DNA of 64,000 bases from Lithodes maja (taxonomy: Eukaryota > Arthropoda > Malacostraca > Decapoda > Lithodidae). The DNA lies in the NCBI GenBank assembly GCA_037953745.1, contig JBAKBP010000703.1, positions 1 to 64,000 of the forward strand, in the 5' to 3' direction. Positions 54,699-64,000 of the stretch are shown here, piece by piece. Both the position numbers and the translations under genes were made by a program. The notes beneath the pieces are model-generated. The model made no database searches. It was given only the letters and a program-made list of their open reading frames with translations, and had not been told where the DNA came from. Position 1 is the first letter of the stretch. Every line of letters begins with the position of its first letter.

Positions 54699-54703
54699 GA
54701 GGC

Positions 54704-55266
54704 TATCGGGAATTTAGATAAAGGTTAAATTACATCACTGGTACATGAAATATCCCAACAAATAGTTATAATATAATTACCAACGAGGTATTCGTCGATG
54801 GGTATAATCCAGTCCCCCACACACGGCTAGTTCAATTGCATGACATGTAGGAATGTTCACATAATACAATATCGATACAATGAACTTAGCTTAGAGGACT
54901 GGTGATGTAGGACTGTTGTTGTAAATTAGTATTTGTAGCACATGGTGAACTGTGGGTTGAGTCAGAGCCGGGGGAGGAGATGTTGGCTGTATGGTGTTGA
55001 TTGAGAGACTAAAGGGCCGGCGTCCGATCGCTTCGCGAAATTACATATGGCTGCCGGCTCATAATAATTATAACCCATAACTTGGTTTCATAATACATCT
55101 AGAGCTGATGTAGATATTTATACATTACAGTTAATATTTAACCTAACTTAAGAATAAACTACAATACACAAAGAACCAGCCGAAATCGTACAAGCGATAC
55201 GATACCGCCAAATTCAAATGTCCTATTGGACCAAAACCTGTCGGGATCATTACCCTATTCCCGACA
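54704..55266 (-). repeat. 3' LTR of the BEL/Pao element
   Basis: 563 bp, plus-strand ends TATCGGGAAT and ATTCCCGACA, which form the short inverted repeat (TGTCGGGAAT on the coding strand). Read side by side with 62455-63017, I found no difference. Confidence 0.95.
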
Positions 55267-55301
55267 TATTGCCCGCCACCAAAAATGATATACAGGAGCT
55301 A

Positions 55302-56261
55302 CAGTAAAAGTCTGTTAATCCGACGACCGATGATTCGAATCTCCCAATAGTCCGAATTTTTCAATTTGAGGCCAAATCCGAATTCTCCCAATGGTCCGAA
55401 TTTCAACAAGTCCCAAAGTCCCCTTTTTGAGGCATTAGGCCACTCAAATGACACATAATGGAGCACACACATATCATATGTTCATGAATTCACTTTAAAA
55501 GTTTACCATTGTCATTGTAGCCTATTACTTACTTCAAAACATTCAGATTAATGGTCAAAGGAAGCTACTGATATAAACTTAAACACCTTCTTCTTCTTCT
55601 TCTTCTTCCACATCGTCTGCTAGAGAGTTTGTTTTGCTCTTGAACGCATCCTTGGGACGCTCCGATGCGCTACTGGCTTGCACCGCATTTTCTGCAAGCA
55701 CATTCAGTCTTGAGCTTGAAAATGCACCTTTGGATGTATTAGCCTTGAGCTTGAAAACGCACGTTTGGACGTTCCGATACGCTACTATTTATAGTTCAGT
55801 GATCGGAGCGTCCCAAGGGTGCTTTCAAGACAACAAGACAAGGGTGCTTTCAATACAATATAATATAACAGAGCACATCACAAAAGGAAAATTACAAGAA
55901 CTTCTCAGGGAGGTGCCGTTGTTAAGGCATTACTTCCCGAACCACATCTGATCTTAAAGAGCAAGACAAACTCGCTAGTTGACGGAAGAAGAAGAAGACG
56001 TTTATATCAGCAGATTCCTTTGACCATTAATCTGAATGTTTTGAAGTAGGTAATAGGCTACAATGACAATGGTAAACTTTTGAAGTGATTTCATGAACAT
56101 ATGATATGTGTGTGTGTGCACCATTGTGTCATTTGGGTGGCCTAATGTCTCGATGTTTTCATCATACACAGGTTCATAGGGGTAAAGTCCGATAATCCGA
56201 AAAATCCACTAATCCGAACGAGGGCCGGTCCGCTGCCCTTCGGATTAACGGAAGTTTACTG
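55302..56261 (-). mobile_element. pogo-like MITE, family P1 copy 2, inside the BEL/Pao element
   Basis: 960 bp flanked by TA. Ends are CAGTAAAAGTCTGTTAATCC and, reversed, CAGTAAACTTCCGTTAATCC, the same as copy 1 at 42408 but in the opposite orientation. It shares the GGGACGCTCCGAT inverted pair and the CTTCTTCTTCTTC microsatellite. It lies just upstream of the polypurine tract of the LTR element. Confidence 0.93.
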
Positions 56262-56293
56262 TATATACAGAGAACAAAAAAAGGACATCGAAG

Positions 56294-58132
56294 TCAAAGA
56301 TCACCTTGTTTGATCTTTGATCTCCAAAGATCCACGGAACTCATAGCCGTCCTCCTTTTGGGACGAGCGCCACCTGAAGCCTGAGGAGGATCATCCTTCT
56401 CATCATCAGCTGCCCCACCTTGAGGAGCACTGTCACCAGGACTCTCCCGCGGAAGGGTATCAGTAGAGACGCCAGGATCATCCGGCAGTTCTACATCCTG
56501 CTCCAAGGGATATAACCTTACGACTGGGCGAGTAGTAACCCCAGTCGAAGTTCGTATTCTAGCAACCCTTATAAGACCATCAATGCCCTGAAACAAATCG
56601 ATAATCCTCCCAAGCTTCCAAAATAACCTAGGACGCTCATCATGAATCAGGACGATATCCCCGATACGAGGCCATCGTTGATTAGTCCCTTTGATCTTAT
56701 GAGAGTGACGCTCGCGAAGAGACAGCAAATATTCTTGGGTCCACCGTTTCCATAGATCGTCGGACACCTTGTTTACATACTGGAAGCGACGTGTGGCGTC
56801 AGCATTGCCGAACGTAGGGTCTTGCAGATCTTCGTCATTTACGGACGATCTAGGAAAGGTATTAAGGGTTCGTCCACGTGTTAGCATAGAAGGCGAAATG
56901 GGTAAGAGGTCATCAACATCTGCCGAGGTATAGGTCAAGGGCCTGTCGTTGACTGACATCTCAATTTCTATTAAGATGGTTTGCAACTCCCGTCTGGTCA
57001 CCAGTGCCCTTCCTAATACCTTCTTCATGGCAGATTTGACGATACCGATAGTTCTCTCCCAAATCGCCCCGAACCATGGTGCACGTGCTGGTATAAATCT
57101 CCACTGACAACCCTTTCCAGTGAGAGTAGCTACAACCTGCGGGTCATCCATTAAACTCTGGAGATATTTAGAGGCCCCGACAAAACAAGTCGCATTATCG
57201 CTCATAATAATTTGAGGGAAACCATTGCGGCCTGCAAAGCGTCTTAGAGTATGCAAAAACCCCTCACTGGATAGGTCGTCAATCAATTCAATATGAATCG
57301 CTCTGGTTACCGCACATGTGAATAGGACGGCATATACCTTTATGATATTACCGGGCGATTCTCTAACATGAATCGCTCCGGTGTAGTCTACCCCGGTTAC
57401 CTGAAATGGTTCAGTCCTTTGTACCCTGAACTCAGGCAAGGGAGGTAGATCAACTGGGGAGTAAGGCTTACCCTGTAATCTTTTACAGATAGTACAGCTA
57501 TTGTGGATCCCTTTAATTGCTTGTCGCATCTTAGGGATCCACCAACGTTGTCGCATATACGCCAGAACATAATTTACGCCAAAATGTAGGCAGGTCCTAT
57601 GGCATTGGCGAATCAACAGTTTGGTAATCAAATGAGAGGAGCTAAGGAGGACAGGATATTTCGCAGAATCAGTAATGTCCGCTTTTTGTATCCTGCCTCT
57701 ACACTTAATAATGCCTCCTTCCATATGTAATCCTAGTTGCCTCATTAAGTTTGAGGGTTTGGCCTTTGACTCCTTGCTCAGGATTTGATGTTCAGTAGGA
57801 TAAGATTCCCTTTGTACTAAACATATTAGTTTTGCTTCTGCTGATCTCATTTCATGGAGTCTGATATGCTTCGAATCTTCACTAAGGAAAGACCCGTGAG
57901 CCCGACTTCTCATGTTGTTAATGAAACGGTATATCCATGCAAATACCCGTATTACTTGATCATAGCTGCCGTAACGTTCCCACTCTACCAACTTGTTATC
58001 CTGATGTGTAGTACTCACATTCGAACTACTTAACACATCATCTTGGGGCCGACTTGAAGGATCAGACATGCATTCCCTGAAATCCTGAGGCCATTCAGTT
58101 GGAGATGTAAGCCATGGAGGCCCATGCCACAA
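56294..58132 (-). pseudogene. BEL/Pao integrase
   Basis: Begins in the WHGPPWL motif that links RNase H to integrase. An HHCC zinc-binding domain follows (RQCHRTCLHFG, then CTICKRLQGK), then the DDE core: VTGVDYTGAI (first Asp), IIMSDNATCF (second Asp) and WFGAIWERTIG (Glu). The C-terminal part has SLRERHSHKIKG and IVLIHDERP, the conserved BEL/Pao tail (DUF5641-like). The domain is open and catalytically complete, but it is out of frame with the RT part by a frame change near 58130. Confidence 0.93.
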
Positions 58133-60072
58133 ATAGAGGACGACATAAACTGCTGCGCCGAGATCCCCCGGGAAATTATGTCACTGGGGTTATCCCTGGT
58201 GCTCACATAGCGAAATGTAGCTGTAGGAACTAAGTCATGAATCTCATCAGTGCGATTAGAAACATAAACAGGTAACACTTTCTGGCTGTGTACCCATGAA
58301 AGCGCTATTTGACTGTCGCTCCAGACATAGACGTTATTAATCTGTAGTATGTCTGCATAGGCATCCAGTGTAAACTTTATTAGACGAGCAGACAGAAGCA
58401 ATGCAGTAAGTTCTAATTTAGGAACTGTAATCTTCTTTATAGGGGCTACTTTAGCCTTCGCTATAGCCAGTGTCGCTTCACTACCATTACATATGTATAT
58501 GGCAGTACCGTACGCACTATTACTACCATCAGAAAAGGCATGTAGATCCACCTGGTGACCACTAATAACCTGACGAGGAAGTTGGACCTTGCAACATGTG
58601 GAAAGGTCCGACCGAATCAACCGCCAAGTATCTTGTAACGCAATCGGGAGGGGCGTGTCCCAATCTAGTTTTAGCCGCCACAGTTGCTGTAAAAACATAC
58701 GAGCACGGATTGTTATAGGCAGCAACAAACCTAGGGGATCAAACAACCTCGCTGACAAGCTTAAGCAGTTTCGCTTGGTCATAAGCTCACTGCCGCATGG
58801 GGTGTGACAGAAGGATATGCAATCTGTGGTAGTGTCCCATTTGTGGCCTAAAAACTTCACCTCACTATTCTCAGTAGCTACACCGTCAGAAGCAAATTGA
58901 CCTTTCAAAAGATCACTATTAGTGGCCCATTCTCTTAAGTATAAATGAGCCTTGGCAAATATATCACGGATCTCCCAGCATCTCTTGAGCAATAAATCTT
59001 CATTGTCTCCGGTGCCTTGAAGATTGTCCACATAGATCCCATTCTTGATCTCATTCTTGAAGTCAGGATCTAGTCCAGCCTCCTCAAGATGACGCAAGAT
59101 AGTAGCGTTGAGAAGGAACTGGGAACAGGTCGCCCCGAATAAGACGACTCTGAACCTGTAGACCAGATACTCCGAATCTAGATCCATTGGGTCCCGTGGC
59201 CATAAAAATCTTGTCGAGTCCCTGTCTTCACGATGGAGTTGAAGCATCAGGAAGGCCTTCTCAATATCGGCGACCCATGCAAACTTATGACATCTGAAGC
59301 GCAACATAATTTGCGCTAGATCAGAGACCAGGGATGGACCCGTGTACAGACAATCATTCAGGCTATAGGAGCGATCACTGGATTTAGCAGAGCAGTCATA
59401 CACAATACGAACAGGAGTGGTGGAACTGTCCTTTTTAATACCATGGTGAGCAAGGTAATGGATGTTATCCCCATACTCATTGAGATCTACTCTCTCCACA
59501 AATCCACGTTGTACCTGCTCGGCTAAAACTGCCGCATAAGTCTCGCAATAACTTGGATCCTTGACAAACTGCTTCTGAAGGCCACGTAACCTACCAAGTG
59601 CTAGATGGAAATTAGTAGGTAATTTACTCTTGTTATCATTCCAAGGGAGCCTTACCACATACTGACCTCTGCCAGAGTCATACGTTACAGTCTCTTCATA
59701 CGAGCTTAACGCTAGCTTGGACTCACGATCAAGTTCATGTGGGTCAATTCCAATATTGTCCAAGTCCCATAGCTTATCTATATCAGTACATGTATTATCA
59801 GGCACATTTGGCCTAATATATTTATCTATGGGGCTTACTGCTACCTTGAGGACCGTAACCACCTCCACCTGTGTGTCTTCAGAGGAAGTGGCATAGGATC
59901 CAGAAATGGCATAACCTTGGATCGTGGGGAGCATTATTAGCTTATCTACCCGCCGATATCCAGGGTGAACCAGGTCGTAGTAATAATCAGCTCCGACCAG
60001 TAGCATAATACCATTGTTAGCAGAGAGTTGATCATCATCCAGTTTATACCCCTTGCTTCTGAGATATTTCAA
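58030..60072 (-). pseudogene. BEL/Pao protease tail, RT and RNase H
   Basis: The first ~80 codons include LLVGADYYYDLV, the second half of the aspartic-protease region. RT: RIVYDCSAKSSDRSYSLNDC, LYTGPSLVSDLAQIMLRFR, WVADIEKAFLMLQL, FRVVLFGATCSQFLLNA and YVDN (about residue 345), the variant of YVDD known in some Pao-type elements. RNase H: LHAFSDGSNSAYGTAIY, KLELTALLLSARL and VWSDSQIALSWVHS. The open frame is in phase with the upstream gag-protease part across one TAA (60079-60081). Confidence 0.93.
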
Positions 60073-60078
60073 ATGTGG

Positions 60079-61628
60079 TTAAATCTCTGATGCTATATAG
60101 AAACTGGGTAGTGTGTCGACCACAACAGCCTTGATGGGACATACCTTTCTTCTACAAACATAGGAAATCTCCACGATATCATAGTCACTGGAATCTATTT
60201 CACCAGTGAAACCATGGAGACGCAAATTCTCTTGACCCTTGCTGGTACACTTGAGCTGGGGTAATGATGACCGCAGAACTAATGACCTCTGTGCGCACTG
60301 GTCAAGTAAGGTGCGCGTCATTATAGTATTATTATTACTCCCCACTACTGGCAGCATCATAGTAGGAAGCAATTGACATTCTCGAGAAGCAATGGACATG
60401 GCAGATACTTTATCACCCTCGCTCTTACTTTTCTCATGTGACTCTTTGGGGGTTCTCCCCTTTTCTTTGCCGTCGTGCCGATCAGACTGGGTGCAAAGGG
60501 AAAACCAATGTTTCCCCTTGCAATACTTACAAGGTTTGATGTAGGAATTGGTGCAGGTACTGTTGAAGTGGTCTCTTGACAGACAGCTGGTACATAACTT
60601 AAGCGATTTAGCCTTGCTAATCTTCTGTGTAGCCTTAGGATACTTAGGACACTGATACCACAGATGACCGTGGACACTGCACAACTTACAACCTAATGAT
60701 ATTGGCCTTTTCTGGTTAGGAGAAGTCTGTACCGGGAAAGCTGCAGTAGATGGCGACATCTCCACTTGTCGGTAGTGTCCAGTACTCTCCATATTGAAGA
60801 CTTCAGTCTGGTACACCTGCACCAACGCTTCCAAGTTTAGTGGAGAGTCGCTTAGTTGTCGTCGTAAGATTTCCCTTAGGGGAGAGGGTATCTTATTCAA
60901 GATATTCACACTAAATATCTCCTCCTTGGTGACGGCCATTGTCTCCATAGATCGGAGGAGGCTCTCAAAGGAGGCATAGTACTCCTTTAGGTCTGCCACA
61001 TCATAGGATGGAGGATCTAGTGTGAAGAATTTGGTAATTAAAGCGGTCTTGATGACTTCCACTCTCCCGTAAGTTCTCTTCAGCAACTGCACTGCAGACT
61101 CGTAGCTGGTAGCTTCTAGCTTGTACCCATCGACTAACTTCAATGCCTCCCCTTTCTATTGACCACGGAGATATGTGAACCTTTGGATGGATGTGAGCGT
61201 TTTATTATGATGGACGGAACACTCAAAAATATCCCAAAATCCAGTCCAGGTAGCCGAATCCCCGGAAAAGGTAGGCAAAGTAAGCTTCGGCAGGTTAAAA
61301 CCAGTCGCCTTTGGTGTACCGGTATCCTTAACAGAGGTTGATTCTTGGGTGGAAGATAGTCTGGCTAAGGCTGTATTAACGTCCTCAAAGTACTCAAGAT
61401 CTGCCGACATTTCTTCTTCCACATCGTCAGTAACTGTCAATAAACCATATACTGTACCTGCTGAGCATAACTATCATAAGTAGCTAGCGATTTAGTAACA
61501 GTAGCAAATTTACCTTTTATCTGATCAGCCGTGGCACTTATTAAAAATTCATCAAGATCTCTTAAACATCTATTTAAACTTCCCTTCATCCCTCCCTTAA
61601 GAATCTTAAGTTTCTTCAAATCTGTCAT
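60079..61628 (-). pseudogene. BEL/Pao gag and protease start
   Basis: Starts MTDLKKLKILKGG at 61628. Frame change near 61440, then LPKLTLPTFSGDSATWTGFW, the DUF1759 signature, up to TYLRGQ and a TAG at 61156. It continues in the same frame: GEALKLVDGYKLEATSYESA, then zinc-knuckle-like Cys/His groups (CKLCSVHGHLWYQC, CTSCLSRDHFNSTC, CKYCKGKHWFSLC) and RTLLDQCAQRSLV, the protease active-site region with Asp. It ends at a TAA at 60079. A functional copy would need all three lesions absent. Confidence 0.9.
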
Positions 61629-62435
61629 CGTTAAGGTCTAATTTTAAGCAACTTAAACTACAATGAGGTCAGACTACAAACCGTTAATCGCTTAGGAATT
61701 AACAGCGGCAAACCCCCATTACTTAAGAAATTTACTCAAAAAGAATTACATAATACTTACATCCCCCTTAATATAAACTATCGAAAGGAAATGATCTAAC
61801 TAGACAAAAGAATTAAATACTAAATCCATTAAAAGAAAGGGTAAGGTGAAGCACTAATTATTGTAAGCCCTTTATAGGTAAGCCTAGTTGGTTAAGCTAC
61901 AATCATGAGGTCTGACTATTAACCGTCAATCGCTTAGGAATTAACAAAGACCGACACTCATGACCGCCACTGTAAGCAACTAGGCCTAGGCTATTATGAA
62001 ATTGAAATGTAAAAGGTCACATGAGAACCCTCCCCACCAGCAAAATTAATAATGAGACCAGCAAAATTAATAATGAGTCCCACAATGACACAACACAACT
62101 AACACCACAGGCACACCACCAAAGCGAAATGAATAGCCACCACAGACACCTGCAGGCCTAGACTGCCTAGCCTAGCCAAGCCTATGAGCGCAAAATGGTG
62201 ACCGACGAAACAACCCCTACCCCAATCTCCAGCCCAGCTAACCCACCAAAAAAATCTGGAAACTAGTCCCAAAAAAGATAGGGACGGTGCCTAAACGGTA
62301 AAAAACACGAGGGAAGAAGCTGGGTCAAAACTAGGGAAATGGCAGTCGGCCAACAACGCACGAGGCGGCAGCCATGTGTAAGCCCACAAGCGTCAAGGAA
62401 GCAAACAAAACGGTACTACGGTAAGGAAGCTTTAG
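61629..62435 (-). other. Leader of the BEL/Pao element
   Basis: No ORF. It contains a ~65-bp imperfect direct repeat (about 61659 and 61898, both with AATCGCTTAGGAATTAAC) and a 22-bp tandem repeat, CAGCAAAATTAATAATGAG, at about 62039-62080. These may belong to the packaging leader. Confidence 0.6.
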
Positions 62436-62449
62436 GGCACGAAGGACCA
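62436..62449 (-). promoter_or_regulatory. Primer binding site, tRNA-Tyr-like
   Basis: Read on the minus strand, TGGTCCTTCGTGCC lies five bases inside the 5' LTR. It complements the 3' end of animal tRNA-Tyr (CCGGCTCGAAGGACCA) at 13 of 14 positions. The assignment rests on remembered tRNA-Tyr acceptor sequence. Confidence 0.75.
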
Positions 62450-62454
62450 ATATT

Positions 62455-63017
62455 TATCGGGAATTTAGATAAAGGTTAAATTACATCACTGGTACATGAA
62501 ATATCCCAACAAATAGTTATAATATAATTACCAACGAGGTATTCGTCGATGGGTATAATCCAGTCCCCCACACACGGCTAGTTCAATTGCATGACATGTA
62601 GGAATGTTCACATAATACAATATCGATACAATGAACTTAGCTTAGAGGACTGGTGATGTAGGACTGTTGTTGTAAATTAGTATTTGTAGCACATGGTGAA
62701 CTGTGGGTTGAGTCAGAGCCGGGGGAGGAGATGTTGGCTGTATGGTGTTGATTGAGAGACTAAAGGGCCGGCGTCCGATCGCTTCGCGAAATTACATATG
62801 GCTGCCGGCTCATAATAATTATAACCCATAACTTGGTTTCATAATACATCTAGAGCTGATGTAGATATTTATACATTACAGTTAATATTTAACCTAACTT
62901 AAGAATAAACTACAATACACAAAGAACCAGCCGAAATCGTACAAGCGATACGATACCGCCAAATTCAAATGTCCTATTGGACCAAAACCTGTCGGGATCA
63001 TTACCCTATTCCCGACA
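62455..63017 (-). repeat. 5' LTR of the BEL/Pao element
   Basis: 563 bp, same termini as the 3' LTR. The outer boundary is fixed by the GAGGC target duplication at 63018. The promoter should lie here and drive transcription towards lower coordinates; I see no unmistakable TATA box. Confidence 0.95.
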
Positions 63018-63022
63018 GAGGC

Positions 63023-63941
63023 TATCCACCCCATCACACTGTAAATCAAGAATATAATATCGTTTGAAATGGAAACTCGCAAATCTACGCTTCTGAACGA
63101 ATCCTAACTAGCCCAATGGTGCGAACAAAAGAAGACCTTGGCAACACTGTGTACGTATATCCCGCCGCGGTCAGCTGACGACCTAAACAGTCGCCCGTGG
63201 AAAAGGCAGTGTTGTAAAAAAAATTGTCATCATCTTTTTCGAATTTCCTGCATCTCCACGTATGTAATTTGCTGCCTCTGTGTTCTATGACATTCTGATT
63301 CACATTGATTGATTTCCTGTCACTGGTCTAATAAGAAATATAGCCGGTAACATATTTAACTGCCCGATTTGATAGTGAATTATAAATTGGTAACTTAAAA
63401 GCGCACGATAGCTTGTTTTGTAGGAAAGAAACTATAGTGTGCAGGCGCAGACATTCAACCTGCCAAATTCTACAGCTACAGAATATAATACCATATGTTC
63501 AGCATATTTCTACTGAAACACGTATTTGTTAGTAACTAAAAAGGAAGTAAATACAATACTTCAATGAGTATTAAAATTTCGCCCAGCCTATTACACCACA
63601 TTAGATGAAACTAAATTTCTTGTACAGGAAGCTGATATTTATGTATCAAATTATGTTAATAATTATATATTCACTGCATTAACGAGTATATAACCATCAT
63701 ATTATGAATCTAGTAAAAATATACTACACAACTATGTGTCATAGATAGATGCGAACTGTATTAAACCTCTTAAATCACGAAAACCCTCAAAACACCCTAA
63801 TGGTGCATCACACACGATAGTCATTTGAATAAGACCCCCAGCGCCACCTGGATTTTTAGTACAGTTTTACCTCATTGGAAATACTGTAGTAGCTAGATCA
63901 GAAGATAGTGTAAGTGTGTTATGGCTTCATTACGTTTGTCT
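63023..63941. other. Right flank of the BEL/Pao element, no gene seen
   Basis: AT-rich, without a credible ORF or repeat. With the GAGGC duplication removed it joins 54703 as the pre-insertion sequence. Confidence 0.5.
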
Positions 63942-64000
63942 TTAACCCTCTGTTCCCGGAAGGGCTCTTGAACGCCCATAAAAAAGCATATAACAGGTAC
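63942..64000 (-). mobile_element. TTAA MITE, family T1 copy 5, cut by the window edge
   Basis: TTAA at 63942-63945 is followed by CCCTCTGTTCCCGGAAGGGC, the reverse complement of the right end of copy 1 (about 1490-1555), including GAACGCCCATAAAAAAGCAT. The rest lies beyond the window. Confidence 0.9.

Larger units (their letters stand above)
54704..63017 (-). mobile_element. BEL/Pao LTR retrotransposon
   Basis: Two 563-bp LTRs flank gag, protease, RT, RNase H and integrase in BEL/Pao order on the minus strand. A 5-bp target duplication GAGGC lies at 54699-54703 and 63018-63022. A primer site next to the 5' LTR and a purine-rich GGTGGCGGGC next to the 3' LTR are present. The coding region has two nonsense codons and two frame changes, and a pogo MITE sits between integrase and 3' LTR. 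LTR identity says the insertion is recent even though the ORFs are broken. Confidence 0.95.

Noticed and set aside
1..64000. CRISPR array, bacterial operon or tRNA/rRNA genes
   Set aside because: No regular spacer-repeat structure and no prokaryotic gene layout. No rRNA stretch or clear tRNA cloverleaf was recognised by eye; a covariance-model search would be needed to exclude tRNAs fully.

Overview
The window is eukaryotic repeat-rich DNA with no bacterial gene organisation. I infer an arthropod, most likely a decapod crustacean. The basis is the transposon mix (DIRS-like tyrosine-recombinase elements, BEL/Pao, CR1-, L2- and RTE-like LINEs, pogo/Tigger-like and TTAA-specific DNA elements) and a short TTAGG-like tract, the arthropod telomere motif. 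None of this fixes the species. Nearly everything I can identify is a mobile element or its remnant. The only candidate host-type gene is a broken multi-exon gene on the minus strand (exons near 49.2, 48.2 and 41.5 kb).

Layout. 0.1-1.0 kb: a 424-bp tandem duplication. 1.07-1.56 kb: a TTAA-flanked MITE; relatives lie at 4.7, 13.6, 47.3 and 63.9 kb. 2.0-11.5 kb: a decayed DIRS-like element (family B, copy 1, plus strand), split by a CR1-like LINE (3932-8486, itself carrying a MITE) and by an RTE 3' fragment (9383-9838). 12.2-22.2 kb: a second family-B copy on the minus strand, split by a MITE, a CR1-like LINE carrying a SINE, a pogo-like element and another RTE 3' fragment. 22188-30624: DIRS family A, the best-preserved element here. 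It has long inverted terminal repeats, an open gag-like ORF, an open RT-RNase H-methyltransferase-like-tyrosine recombinase ORF, and an internal complementary region that joins the complements of both ends.

30.6-40.6 kb: LINE fragments, a paired direct repeat with TTAGG-like DNA, a 1.4-kb pogo-like element with three tandem 260-bp units, a 5'-truncated CR1-like LINE interrupted by a TTAA element, and a near-complete RTE-like LINE. 40.7-49.2 kb: the broken gene, with a fold-back element, a pogo MITE, an L2-like LINE and a Tigger-like element in its large intron. 49.3-54.1 kb: a degenerate inverted-repeat region, LINE fragments and a 673-bp TTAA element. 54704-63017: a BEL/Pao LTR retrotransposon on the minus strand with 563-bp LTRs that read as identical, a GAGGC target duplication and a tRNA-Tyr-like primer site, but broken ORFs and a pogo MITE inside it.

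How it fits together: the region grew by repeated nesting. Several insertions can be removed on paper to give an uninterrupted host-element reading frame, so the relative order of events is recoverable. The DIRS-A element adds three details that deserve testing: a consensus-type -1 slippery heptamer just before the gag stop, three copies of a 14-bp palindrome in its leader, and twin hairpins at its right terminus that are repeated in the internal complementary region.
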